Assembly: GCF_013141765.1 (NCBI RefSeq)
Contig: NZ_WHOD01000052.1
Location: forward strand, 1-64,000
Direction: 5' to 3'
DNA length: 64,000 nucleotides
Origin: Paenibacillus foliorum
GTDB taxonomy: Bacteria; Bacillota; Bacilli; Paenibacillales; NBRC-103111
This document shows positions 39,151 through 48,177 of the stretch, piece after piece. Made by a program: the position numbers and the translations under genes. Below the pieces are notes generated by a model. It ran no database searches. It worked only from the letters and a program-made list of their open reading frames with translations, and had not been told where the DNA came from. The first letter of the stretch is position 1. The number at the start of each line of letters is the position of its first letter.

Positions 39151-40972
39151 CCGATTGCCCCCCCTTGCTGCGCATCTTTGGAATATAGACGCAGACCTTC
39201 GTCCCAACGCCTTCTTCACTTTCAATCGATAATAAGCTCCCGTAGCCGTAGATTAGCTGCAGACGTTCATAGGCATTTTTTAATCCGATTCCAGAAATAC
39301 CTGTATGACATGAGCTGCTTTCCTCGGCCGAATCGAAAGTTCCAGCAAATAATTTCTTTCGCAGCCCGTCCAGCACCTCCTGCTTCATCCCCTCTCCGTT
39401 GTCCTCTACCGTTATAGCCAATCCATTCGCATCCTTCTGGCTCGTGATAAGTACGGTTCCACCTTTATGCTTCAATCCGTGAATGATGGCGTTTTCTACA
39501 AAAGGTTGAATGGAGAATCGCGGAACTTCTTCCAATAGTGTCTCCGACGCGGGATTAAGCTCCAACACAATCGGCTCCTTATGCCGAAAATTAACAAGCA
39601 GGACATAGTTGGAGATCAGTTCCAGTTCATCATGCAAGGAAATATACTCATTATTGCGATTGATCGTCATTCGAAGAAACGCCGATAAAGAACTGAGCAA
39701 TTCGGCATTTTCCAGATCGCCCTTCATCCATATTTTCATCCGTACGGAATTGATAATATTGAACAGGAAGTGAGGATTCACTTGAGCCTGGAGCATTTCC
39801 AACTCGGCTGTCCGCTTTCCCGTCTGCTCGAGCGTAATTTGCCCGATCATCTGTTGAATACGGTCAAGCATATAATCGAATGAATGGGCGAATTCCCCAA
39901 TTTCATCTTTGGTTGTAATATTCGATCTGATGGATAAGTTTCCGGATCTTACCTTGGCAGCCACCTTGCCCAAAAGCTTGATTGGCTTGGTCCACTGGTT
40001 CATTAGATAAAGCAAAATAATCAGAAACAAAGCAAAGCAAGTAATAGTCAGCAGCAGAACATTTTGGTGGACACGGCTGATCTTATCGATTGCTTCTTTA
40101 TAAGGCGCCAAGCTGACCAAATACCAATCTGAGAAGGAAAGCTTATGCCTGACCAATAGATAATCTTTGTTCTGATCCTTAATGATGACAGGAATTTCGC
40201 TCTCTTCCTCCCAAATCCCGTTCTGATTCATAAATGGAAAGGTTGTGCCGATTTTGGAAGGGTTCGTATGTGAGAGTACAACTCCCTTGCTGTTTACGAG
40301 CATAATCTCTTGCGTGCTGTTGTAATTCTGAAATATTTTATGAATATCTGTTTCGAACATACTGGCGATAATATATCCGCTTGTTATGGAGGAATTTCGA
40401 ATCGTACGGGCAATTGTAATCAGATACGGACTTTTACCGGCACTCGAGGCAATATAGTTCGCCTGCGTTCCGACCCAATAGGTTTCTAGAGAGTCCATAT
40501 TCTCCAATTGATTAAACCATTCCAGGCGTGTAAAATTCAACGGATCGTAATCCTGAAATCCAGAATAATTGGAATAAGCCGTCCCCGCTATATCAATAAC
40601 AGCCAAATAAACGGGATTGCTTGCGGCCGTCTCCACATTGGCAAACTTCTCGTTCATCCTTTTTATATTAAAAAATTGGGCTGCAGAGCTCTTGTCTGGA
40701 ATCCGGTCATTCAAAATGGTGGTGACCTCATTGTCGAACTGGATGACATTCGTGGTGTACACCATGCTGCTGATCAGATTCGTAATATAAATATCCAATG
40801 TGTGCAGGGATTGCTCCATATTCGCGATTGCTTGCTCCTTTAGCACATCCTTCGTGGCATAGTTGGATATTAGCACAGCGATGACCATCGGAACAATCAA
40901 ACAAAGGATCGAGGAAACGAGCAGTTTTTGCCTAAATGATTTGACAGTAAGGAGGTTCGACCATCCGTTCAT
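39143..40972 (-). CDS. Membrane sensor histidine kinase (YesM-like), module B
   Basis: A 609-residue kinase. Membrane helices near 17-38 and 300-322 flank an extracellular sensor of about 260 residues (dCache-like). HAMP with DEIGEFAHSFDYM follows. The phospho-acceptor His lies in NPHFLFNIINS near residue 397; HATPase motifs QPFVENAIIHG and DNGEGM are intact. It lies after the binding protein, as in module A. Only a weak AAGTGAG precedes the ATG, implying low translation, common for sensors. Confidence 0.92.
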   Translation of the reverse strand: MNGWSNLLTVKSFRQKLLVSSILCLIVPMVIAVLISNYATKDVLKEQAIANMEQSLHTLDIYITNLISSMVYTTNVIQFDNEVTTILNDRIPDKSSAAQFFNIKRMNEKFANVETAASNPVYLAVIDIAGTAYSNYSGFQDYDPLNFTRLEWFNQLENMDSLETYWVGTQANYIASSAGKSPYLITIARTIRNSSITSGYIIASMFETDIHKIFQNYNSTQEIMLVNSKGVVLSHTNPSKIGTTFPFMNQNGIWEEESEIPVIIKDQNKDYLLVRHKLSFSDWYLVSLAPYKEAIDKISRVHQNVLLLTITCFALFLIILLYLMNQWTKPIKLLGKVAAKVRSGNLSIRSNITTKDEIGEFAHSFDYMLDRIQQMIGQITLEQTGKRTAELEMLQAQVNPHFLFNIINSVRMKIWMKGDLENAELLSSLSAFLRMTINRNNEYISLHDELELISNYVLLVNFRHKEPIVLELNPASETLLEEVPRFSIQPFVENAIIHGLKHKGGTVLITSQKDANGLAITVEDNGEGMKQEVLDGLRKKLFAGTFDSAEESSSCHTGISGIGLKNAYERLQLIYGYGSLLSIESEEGVGTKVCVYIPKMRSKGGQSDV

Positions 40973-41000
40973 TCACTCACTTCTTTTCCGTTGTCAAGAA

Positions 41001-41030
41001 AAGGACCGAGGAGACATCTCCCTGATCCTT
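41001..41030 (-). terminator. Intercistronic hairpin after binding-protein gene, module B
   Basis: Arms AAGGACCGAGGAGA/TCTCCCTGATCCTT pair with two mismatches; on the minus strand TTCTTG follows. It has the same position (between binding protein and kinase) as the hairpin at 14382-14404 in module A. Confidence 0.6.
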
Positions 41031-41045
41031 ATACTTTAAGTTTCA

Positions 41046-42386
41046 TTACTTTTTGTTTGCCGTCACTATTTTGCTCAGCGCTTCGGTCCCTTTGGAAATC
41101 GTTGTATTGAGATCCTGAACACCAAGCAAGAACTTTTCGGATTCTGCGTTGAATGCTTTCTGTGCTTCTGCATTATAAGAAGGAGGCATATCCAGTTCCG
41201 CAAATTTGAATGTGTTCAATACGTGCAGGAGAGATTCCTTATCCATAAATTGCGGTTGAGCCACATTACTCATTACTGTATCTACCAGTTTGGATTTATC
41301 CGCTTTCTTCCAGGCTGGAAACTCCTTGCCCTGAAGAACTAACCCTTCGGTTGATAAATACCTCGCTACCTTATAAGCTTCTTCTTTATGCTTCGACTTG
41401 GAGGATACGGCGATGAAATCCCCATTCACTCCTGTTAATCCGCTGGGATCATCCTTGGAAAACTTCGGATAGGGGGCGTATACCGTTTTGAAGGTTGCAG
41501 GCAATTGAGCTGTGCCTCCGGACTCCTTCACCAGCCAGGAGCCGTCAAATACCATAGCGATATTGCCTTTCATGTAGGCTGCCCGGCTATCCAGCTTTTG
41601 CGCGATAATGTCTGAATAAGGCATTGCTGTTTTATCAACTTGCTGCGCTTTCCACATCATTTCCAATGATTTTTTCGTACGGGCGTTATCCAGATTCGGT
41701 GTTCCGTCTTTTTTATACATCCCGTTTTCCAACGCTTGATTCGAAAGTACCGGGTTCAACAATGTATTATGAAAGTGTCCTCCATATATTTTTTTCACAC
41801 CTTCACCTTTTGTCAGCTTTTTGGCGTAATCCATGTAATCATCCCAGGTCCAATCCGTCGGTACAGGAAGTCCAGCAGCATCCAAATACTCTTTATTCAA
41901 CAGTACCAGCTTTGCACTGTATTTGCCAGGTACGGCGTAATATTTCCCGTTAAATTTCATGTCCAGCATATATTCATCGGTATAATTAACACCTTCCTTC
42001 TTCATATACTCATCGAGCGGCTCCAGCATTCCCATCCCAATACGCTGCGTGTAACTACTGGAGCTATTTAGTACAAATACGTCTAACTGCTCACCTGATG
42101 CAGCCAATAAATCCAGCTTTTTCATAGCGTCGATCGCACTTTCAGTGAGAAACTCATACTCCAGCTTAATACCGGGGTTCTTGGCATTGAAATCGTCAAC
42201 AGCCTTGTTGATCGCTTCCCTTTCGTTCGTATACCAGCTGTGCAGCTTAATGACGATTGGCTTTTTTTCACCTGAGGTGACATCTTTATTTTTCGTGTCC
42301 GGTGCACTTTGTCCGGAAGAGCAACCGATTATCGTGCCGAAAGAAAGAACAACTGCAAGTGATAACGCTAATCCTTTTATTTTCAA
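41046..42386 (-). CDS. Sugar ABC substrate-binding lipoprotein, module B
   Basis: A 446-residue family 1 binding protein. GGGGGG lies seven bases before the TTG at 42386, my preferred start; an ATG five codons earlier would place that site inside the gene. The signal ends in lipobox IIGC. The body parallels the module A binding protein almost throughout (SGEQLDVF, TDWTWDDYMDYAKKLTKG, EEAYKVARYLSTEG). It also has GGHFHN in the binding-cleft region. The ligand is unknown; the downstream esterase suggests an acetylated oligosaccharide. Confidence 0.9.
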   Translation of the reverse strand: MKIKGLALSLAVVLSFGTIIGCSSGQSAPDTKNKDVTSGEKKPIVIKLHSWYTNEREAINKAVDDFNAKNPGIKLEYEFLTESAIDAMKKLDLLAASGEQLDVFVLNSSSSYTQRIGMGMLEPLDEYMKKEGVNYTDEYMLDMKFNGKYYAVPGKYSAKLVLLNKEYLDAAGLPVPTDWTWDDYMDYAKKLTKGEGVKKIYGGHFHNTLLNPVLSNQALENGMYKKDGTPNLDNARTKKSLEMMWKAQQVDKTAMPYSDIIAQKLDSRAAYMKGNIAMVFDGSWLVKESGGTAQLPATFKTVYAPYPKFSKDDPSGLTGVNGDFIAVSSKSKHKEEAYKVARYLSTEGLVLQGKEFPAWKKADKSKLVDTVMSNVAQPQFMDKESLLHVLNTFKFAELDMPPSYNAEAQKAFNAESEKFLLGVQDLNTTISKGTEALSKIVTANKK

Positions 42387-42417
42387 AATATTTCCCCCCA
42401 TAAACCACTTGGATTTT

Positions 42418-43248
42418 TTACCCTTTTACACCGCCTAGAGATATCCCTTCAATAACCTGTCTTTGTCCAATAATGAAAATAACGAGCAGTGGAATAATGG
42501 CTGAAACCGTGCCTGCCATGATGAGTGAATAAAATTGACCATTTTCGTCCGCAAACGACTGAATACCTAATTGAAGCGTATACAAATGCTGTGAACGAAG
42601 AAATATGAGTGGGTTCTGATAGTCATTCCAGCTCCAGATAAACCGCAAAATCGCATAAGTAGCAATAGCCGGCCGAACAAGCGGAATACCGATATATAAG
42701 AAAGTCCGATAATGTCCTGCACCGTCAAGCTTTGCGGATTCCATGAGCTCCTTGTTAATTCCCAGAAAAAACTGTCTAAGCAAAAAGGTTCCGAGAACGC
42801 TAAAGCTGCCAAGCAGAATCAGTCCCGTATGGCTGTCAAACAATTGCAACCAACGGTAGAAAATGAACTGTGGTACTAGAATGGCTTCATGCGGAATCAT
42901 GTACGTACATAACAGCATGAGGAAGACCACGTTCTTGCCTTTAAAATCAATTTTGGAAAACCCATAACCCGCCATGCAAGAAACCACAATAGAAACGAAT
43001 GTCGTGATGCAGGATATTTTCAAAGAGTTCCAATAAAAAAGCGGGAAGGGGGATTTGCCCATCCATACTGCTTTATAATTTTGCACCACATTCCAGTGCT
43101 GAGGAATCCATTCTACGGGATAGTTGAACACATCGGCTTCCGGCTTCAATGAGGCAGAAAGCATCCAGATAAACGGTAACAGAAAAGCAATTCCTAAACA
43201 AGACATGATCACGGTGATAATCATTTTCGTCGGATTGGGCCACATCAT
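42418..43248 (-). CDS. Sugar ABC permease, MalG type, module B
   Basis: A 276-residue membrane subunit, six helices, EAA loop ESAKLDGAGHYRTFLYIGIPL, ending GGVKG. The start is one of two adjacent ATG codons behind AAGGGGAGTG. Its closest relative in the window is 15894-16730, with long identical stretches around FYWNSLK and FIWSWNDYQ. Confidence 0.92.
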   Translation of the reverse strand: MMWPNPTKMIITVIMSCLGIAFLLPFIWMLSASLKPEADVFNYPVEWIPQHWNVVQNYKAVWMGKSPFPLFYWNSLKISCITTFVSIVVSCMAGYGFSKIDFKGKNVVFLMLLCTYMIPHEAILVPQFIFYRWLQLFDSHTGLILLGSFSVLGTFLLRQFFLGINKELMESAKLDGAGHYRTFLYIGIPLVRPAIATYAILRFIWSWNDYQNPLIFLRSQHLYTLQLGIQSFADENGQFYSLIMAGTVSAIIPLLVIFIIGQRQVIEGISLGGVKG

Positions 43249-43261
43249 GCCTTCACTCCCC

Positions 43262-44197
43262 TTAATAGTTAACCCATTTCTTTTGCCCGTACCACTGGAT
43301 CAGGGTAATAAATAGAACAAACACGAAAAGCACCAACGCCATAGACGATGCATAACCGATATTCAAATTAATAAAAGCCGTTTCATACAAATAATATACG
43401 AGAACCGAGGTCGACCGCGCTGGCCCTCCCTGCGTCAGTACACTAATAATATTAAACACTTTGAAGGAACCGATAATGCCCGTCACTAGTAAAAAGAAGG
43501 ATGTCGGCGAGAGCATTGGAATCGTAATTCGGGTGAGCTGTACCCATGGACTGGCTCCATCCATTTCCGCCGCTTCGTAAAGATCCTTGGGGATCGACTG
43601 CAATCCGGCCATGTAAATAATAAGGTTAAACCCGATACCTGCCCAAGTCATAATACCCATGAGTGAAGGAAGCGCATAATCCACATCGGCCAGCCATTTG
43701 GGAGGGTTGGCAACTCCTATGGAAATCAGCATCTGGTTGACCGGACCATGGCTCGGATGAAATAACACTTGCCAGACGATTCCAATAGCAACAATACTCG
43801 AAATATAAGGCATGAAATAAATGATTTTAAAGAAATCCTTGCCATAAACCGATTTATTGATAACAACCGCCAAGAGAAGGGCAAGGATCATCGACAAGGG
43901 AACGATCAGAATAAAAAGCATATTATTCGTTATTGATTTCCAGAATATCGGGTCGGCCACTAGCCTTTTAAAGTTTCCTAAGCCTACAAATTTCATTTGA
44001 TCAATGCCTGCCACAAAGTTCCAGTCGGCAAAGCTTAACAACAACGAAGCGATGACTGGCACCATTACCAGCATAAGCACGCCGAGAAGCATCGGGCCCA
44101 CAAATACATAACCGGTCATCGTTTCGATCCGGCGAAGCCTACTTTTGCTGACCGCAGCCTTTTTGGCCTGCAGACCGATAACCGTGTTGGAATGCAA
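43262..44197 (-). CDS. Sugar ABC permease, MalF type, module B
   Basis: A 311-residue membrane subunit, first gene of module B. It starts with TTG, nine bases after AAGGGG. EAA loop: YEAAEMDGASPWVQLTRITIPML. It shares GPVNQMLISIGVANPPKWLADVDY-type sequence with the module A counterpart (GPVNRFLISLGISEPPKWLAD), confirming that the modules arose by duplication. Confidence 0.92.
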   Translation of the reverse strand: MHSNTVIGLQAKKAAVSKSRLRRIETMTGYVFVGPMLLGVLMLVMVPVIASLLLSFADWNFVAGIDQMKFVGLGNFKRLVADPIFWKSITNNMLFILIVPLSMILALLLAVVINKSVYGKDFFKIIYFMPYISSIVAIGIVWQVLFHPSHGPVNQMLISIGVANPPKWLADVDYALPSLMGIMTWAGIGFNLIIYMAGLQSIPKDLYEAAEMDGASPWVQLTRITIPMLSPTSFFLLVTGIIGSFKVFNIISVLTQGGPARSTSVLVYYLYETAFINLNIGYASSMALVLFVFVLFITLIQWYGQKKWVNY

Positions 44198-44225
44198 TGA
44201 AACATCCCCTTTCTATATGTAACTA

Positions 44226-44241
44226 TTAGTTGATCAACTAA
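44226..44241. promoter_or_regulatory. 16-bp perfect palindrome between -10 and start codon
   Basis: TTAGTTGATCAACTAA lies 29-44 bp upstream of the module B start and downstream of a TATAAT (minus strand, near 44256-44261). A repressor bound here would block the operon. The shape fits MarR- or GntR-type operators, but no such regulator is encoded in the window. Confidence 0.5.
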
Positions 44242-44304
44242 GTTAATTTCATTATAAAGAATCCAATTTTATTGTATAATGCAGAGGTTAGACCGAATTG
44301 TAAT

Positions 44305-44313
44305 TATTTTTAC
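44305..44313. promoter_or_regulatory. Possible activator half-element of module B
   Basis: TATTTTTAC matches one arm of the element shared by 10871-10896 and 17757-17782; the GTGCAC core is not conserved. It lies about 110 bp upstream of the module B first gene and could be the version bound by the module B regulator. Weak. Confidence 0.3.
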
Positions 44314-44334
44314 TAAATATTTCTTCTATCCAAC

Positions 44335-44378
44335 CAAAAAAATGCAGGCTGCTAGGGAATCCCCTTGCAGCCTGCTAC
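44335..44378 (-). terminator. Terminator of the LplABC-type operon
   Basis: Stem GCAGGCTGC/GCAGCCTGC with inner GGG/CCC; on the minus strand it is followed by ATTTTTTT. It lies directly after the binding-protein stop. Confidence 0.92.
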
Positions 44379-44393
44379 CAGCATAACCCGGCC

Positions 44394-45947
44394 TTACTTT
44401 TGAGCCGAACGTTTATTGTACTCTGCATTCATTTCTTCGATAATTTTTTGATAATTGGCGTCCTTTTTAAGTTGATCGACGTATTTATCCCATTCCTCTA
44501 TAGGAATTTTACCAATGATGACTTGCGTTTTCATATCCGCAATTTTCTTCGTATAGTCGGCGCCCATCTTAAGCTCCGTCTCGGAAACCAAGCCAATCGT
44601 CGGGTCACCAGTAGAAATCTTACCTCTTTCTTCCGCAATTTTCATGTTTCTTTGATAAACCTCTTTAGGCATACCCGCTGCATACTGCCATAAATCCACA
44701 ACAGGTGTACTGAACATCTTCCCCCATGAGGCTGTCCCTACACTATCTGCTACTGCCTTGTCGTTAGCCACCTTCAGACCGTCTACAACGCTGTAATGAA
44801 CATCTTTAATCCCATACAGCGTTAGATCCAAGCCTTCACCGCCGGAACCATAATTAATGAATTTCAGGATTGCTTTCATCTTTTCTTCAGGCACTGATTT
44901 CGGTATAGCCAGAACACCATTCATGCCTGTGCTCTGGGATACATAGGCCTTGCCTCCGGCTTTGGGACTTAAGGACACCATAGGAGTCCATTCTACCTTC
45001 GGATCCTTCTTCCATTGGTCCATCGTATATCGGAATAATGCCTCAGGAGTTTCCACTGTAACCCCGGCTCTTCCACTTGTCGCTAGCTCCCAATATTGTG
45101 TTTCCTTTAACACTGGGAAATCCTGAGGAATCAATCCCTCTTGGTATAATTTGCGTTGATAGATTAATGATTCCTTCACCTCTGGCTCCAGATTCATATT
45201 GATAAGCTTGCCATCCTTCTCCTTCCACTTGCCAACGGTTCCTGCGAAAACCTCTTCGATAACATTGGCACCACGCATTGTAAATCCGATGGTATCTTTT
45301 TTACCGTCAGGCGCATTATCTTTAAAAGCTTTCATCACGGTATAAAGCTCATCCATCGTTTGAGGCATTTTCAAACCGAGCTTATCCACCCAATCTTTGC
45401 GAATGGAGAAAAATCCTCCTCCGTTCAAAGGCCGTCCGGCTGGCACTGCATAGCTTTTTCCATCAATTTTCGTATTATTCCATATCTTAGAATCCAGTGA
45501 TACTAAATTCGGATAGTCCTTGACATAAGGCGTCAAATCCCAGAAAGCTCCCTGCTTCACCATTTGGCGGAATAACGGAGTTGTAATGCTGGGGATTTTA
45601 ATTAAGTCTGCAATATCGCCTGCGGCAAGTGCGACATTAACGCGATCCGAATAGTCGCCGCCTGGTACCCATTGAACCGTCAGCTTCGTATTAGTCTTCT
45701 TCTCAAATTCCTTTAGCACCGGATTATCGGGTGATGGGGGCTGTGCTATTGTGTAATCAGCCATAATCTTGATCTCTGTAGGCTTGCTTGGCGTCTTGGA
45801 CTCTTCCTTTGCAGTCGTCGCCCCATCCTTTGGCGGAGCTGCTGGTGCAGACGAAGAGCAAGCTGCGGCAAGCGAAGAGAATACAACCATAGTGGACAAA
45901 ACTAACAGAGTAGGCTTTTTGAACAAATGCGTATCACTTATTTTCAT
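44394..45947 (-). CDS. Lipoprotein LipO/LplA-type substrate-binding protein
   Basis: A 517-residue binding protein of the long type that accompanies LplB/LplC permeases. The ATG follows GAGGAGATG. Lipobox AAAC is near residue 30; then an Ala/Pro/Lys linker and the fold start PTEIKIMADYTIAQPP. Domain features include GRPLNGGGFFSIRKDWVDKLGLKMPQTMDELY, characteristic of the family. It is the last gene of an operon with two permeases and an enolase-superfamily enzyme. A uronate- or aldonate-containing oligosaccharide is plausible from that enzyme, but not shown. Confidence 0.92.
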   Translation of the reverse strand: MKISDTHLFKKPTLLVLSTMVVFSSLAAACSSSAPAAPPKDGATTAKEESKTPSKPTEIKIMADYTIAQPPSPDNPVLKEFEKKTNTKLTVQWVPGGDYSDRVNVALAAGDIADLIKIPSITTPLFRQMVKQGAFWDLTPYVKDYPNLVSLDSKIWNNTKIDGKSYAVPAGRPLNGGGFFSIRKDWVDKLGLKMPQTMDELYTVMKAFKDNAPDGKKDTIGFTMRGANVIEEVFAGTVGKWKEKDGKLINMNLEPEVKESLIYQRKLYQEGLIPQDFPVLKETQYWELATSGRAGVTVETPEALFRYTMDQWKKDPKVEWTPMVSLSPKAGGKAYVSQSTGMNGVLAIPKSVPEEKMKAILKFINYGSGGEGLDLTLYGIKDVHYSVVDGLKVANDKAVADSVGTASWGKMFSTPVVDLWQYAAGMPKEVYQRNMKIAEERGKISTGDPTIGLVSETELKMGADYTKKIADMKTQVIIGKIPIEEWDKYVDQLKKDANYQKIIEEMNAEYNKRSAQK

Positions 45948-45994
45948 GCGAACTCATCTCCTCATATCATGTTTATTGGTTGTATCCATTGAGA

Positions 45995-47137
45995 TCAAAC
46001 AACCCAGCCGTTTTCTCGCACCTTATTCTCGTAATTAGCCGCATCTATATGCAAACCGAACCCTGGCGCTGAAGACACTGCTATCTTGCCATCCTTGATC
46101 GAGTAACCTGACGTATCGATACCTGGAATTTCCGCTTGATCCCATTCGACGAACATGAATCCTTGGATAGCCGGATAGACCTGGGCAGATGCAAAGTTAC
46201 CGTAGAACCCGCCATAATTATGCGGCGCTGCTTTTACTCCGCTCTTGGCAAGCCGATCACTCAGCTTCAACCAATTTACAACTCCATAGTCCTTCAAGTC
46301 ATACTGTATCGCATCAATCAAGCCTTGCTCCGCCCATTCGACGATAGGCCCGGCAGCCAATCCTTCGCCATCTGTTATCAGCACATCTAGCTTCTGCTCG
46401 GCCAACCATTCTTTTAGATTACGATATAGCCTGTCATCCTCATGAAAGGCTTCCTCCATCCACAGCAGATTGGACTGAGCTGTCTCCTTAAGTACATGCT
46501 TGGTCAGGTTCAAGTTGTATCCATTGTTCGCATCGATCGAAATATTGCAGTCCGGACCGACCACATCCCTGATCCCATTGACAATAGCGATATCCCTTTT
46601 CGTTCCCTCCATCAAATCCATATGCATCGCACCACGGCCCACCTTGATTTTAAACCCGCGGAAGCCCTCATTGTATCCCTGCATAGCTTCTTCTTGGAGC
46701 AAACGAACCGCATCGGCCTCTGAACTCAGATGCAGGTCATCAAAATACAGCGAAGTATCGTAGCATGGAACACTTAGCTGGGTTGTCCACTGTTTATTAG
46801 TCAGCAGCTCGTACACGGGTGTTTTTCTAACATTCCCTAGCCAATCGAACAGAGGGAACTGAATCTTTAGAAAGCGATCCTGAATCCACTGTTCCTCCGA
46901 AAATATTTCGTTAACCGTAGCTCCGATCAAGGCTTCTGCAGCTTCACGGGTTATGTTGGACCAACCATATCCTGCAATGCCCCCGATTGTGATGCGAAGC
47001 AACGGAAAGCTGACTTCCTTGCCATGTACGCCAAGTCTAGCATTACAGCCCGCCAACCTCCGGCGCTCCCCCTTCATAACGACTCGTTCGATTTTCTCAA
47101 TACGCCAATTGCTTTCCAAATCTGTAAAATTAGTCAT
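45995..47137 (-). CDS. Enolase-superfamily (mandelate racemase-type) enzyme
   Basis: A 380-residue cytoplasmic enzyme. The catalytic pattern is visible: Lys pair in FKIKVGRG, metal ligands Asp in SIDANNGY and Glu in WMEEAFHE, a third acidic site in LITDGEG, and His in APHNYGGFYGN near residue 308. The KxK plus His arrangement fits the MR/MLE branch that abstracts a proton alpha to a carboxylate, so dehydration or epimerisation of a sugar acid is likely. The substrate is unknown. It lies between the permease and binding-protein genes of its operon, an unusual place for the enzyme. Confidence 0.87.
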   Translation of the reverse strand: MTNFTDLESNWRIEKIERVVMKGERRRLAGCNARLGVHGKEVSFPLLRITIGGIAGYGWSNITREAAEALIGATVNEIFSEEQWIQDRFLKIQFPLFDWLGNVRKTPVYELLTNKQWTTQLSVPCYDTSLYFDDLHLSSEADAVRLLQEEAMQGYNEGFRGFKIKVGRGAMHMDLMEGTKRDIAIVNGIRDVVGPDCNISIDANNGYNLNLTKHVLKETAQSNLLWMEEAFHEDDRLYRNLKEWLAEQKLDVLITDGEGLAAGPIVEWAEQGLIDAIQYDLKDYGVVNWLKLSDRLAKSGVKAAPHNYGGFYGNFASAQVYPAIQGFMFVEWDQAEIPGIDTSGYSIKDGKIAVSSAPGFGLHIDAANYENKVRENGWVV

Positions 47138-47199
47138 TTTTCCTTCTCTCCTTTGATAATGTGATTATAAATTCAATGGAAATAATTATTTATGCCAGC

Positions 47200-48081
47200 T
47201 CATCCTTTTACGGAGCCTAACATGACACCCTTGGTAAAATGCTTTTGCAGGAATGGGTATACCATCAAAATGGGAAGGGTTGATACAACCACAGCGGCCA
47301 TCTTGATCGTTTGAGTGGGAAGCTGCTTATCTGAAGCCATTTCCACAGCCGATGCTCCACCCATAGCCGTATCGGAATCGATCAGCATGTTGCGCAGTAC
47401 AATTTGTAAGGGCACTTTCGTAAAATCATTGATATAGAGCACAGCGCTAAAGAACGTGTTCCAGTACGCTACCGCATAGAATAACCCGAATGCAGCAAGT
47501 GAAGCGGCGGAAAGCGGCAATATAATCCTGAAAAAAACGCTTAGGTCGTTGCACCCATCCATCAAAGCCGCTTCCTCCAACTCGACAGGAATGCTATCAA
47601 AAAAGCTTTTCATTAGGATCACGTACCAACCGCTGGTCAGAACGGGAATAATCAAGGACCAAATGCTGTTGATCAAGCCCAGATCTCGCACCAGTAGATA
47701 GAGTGGAATAATTCCCGGATTAAACAGGATCGTAAACATGACCATAAACATCATCAGCTTTCTACCGCGCAATCTCTTTCGCGATAATCCGAAGGAGAAG
47801 GCCGATGTTACCATAAGGCTCAAGACCGTTCCTACCGTTGCCAGAAAAGCGCTAATCCCAGTGGCTCGAATAAAAGCTGATGTCGACATCAAGTATTCAT
47901 AGGAGCTTAAGCTCCATTTACTCGGCAAGAGCACAAAACCATATTTCTCAATGTACTCATGCGGCTCTGTAAAAGAAACGACGAATACGTAGTACAAGGG
48001 AAACAATGTAATGATTCCAACTACAACCAAGAGAACCATGTTAGCTATACTAAATATGCGGTCTCCCAGGCTTTCTTTCAT
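47200..48081 (-). CDS. ABC permease, LplC/YtcP type
   Basis: A 293-residue membrane subunit with AGGGAG before the ATG. Six helices, EAA loop EEAALMDGCNDLSVFFRIILPL, and the family ending MLGSVKG. The FNPGIIPLYLLVRDLGLINSIWSLI block is diagnostic of LplC-like proteins. Partner: LplB-type permease at 48178. Confidence 0.93.
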   Translation of the reverse strand: MKESLGDRIFSIANMVLLVVVGIITLFPLYYVFVVSFTEPHEYIEKYGFVLLPSKWSLSSYEYLMSTSAFIRATGISAFLATVGTVLSLMVTSAFSFGLSRKRLRGRKLMMFMVMFTILFNPGIIPLYLLVRDLGLINSIWSLIIPVLTSGWYVILMKSFFDSIPVELEEAALMDGCNDLSVFFRIILPLSAASLAAFGLFYAVAYWNTFFSAVLYINDFTKVPLQIVLRNMLIDSDTAMGGASAVEMASDKQLPTQTIKMAAVVVSTLPILMVYPFLQKHFTKGVMLGSVKG

Positions 48082-48103
48082 TTAATCACTCCCTAGAGTT
48101 ATT

Positions 48104-48169
48104 GCGATAGCAAAAACTGTCTTCGTTAGCATTCGTTCGTTTTGGCGATAGCCAAGACTGCCTTCGTAA
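48104..48169. repeat. Imperfect direct repeat pair in intercistronic gap
   Basis: GCGATAGC followed by ACTG and CTTCGT occurs at 48104-48128 and again at 48145-48169, 41 bp apart, with about 20 of 25 bases identical. It fills nearly all of the gap between the two permease genes. Function unknown. Confidence 0.6.
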
Positions 48170-48177
48170 TCAGCTAC

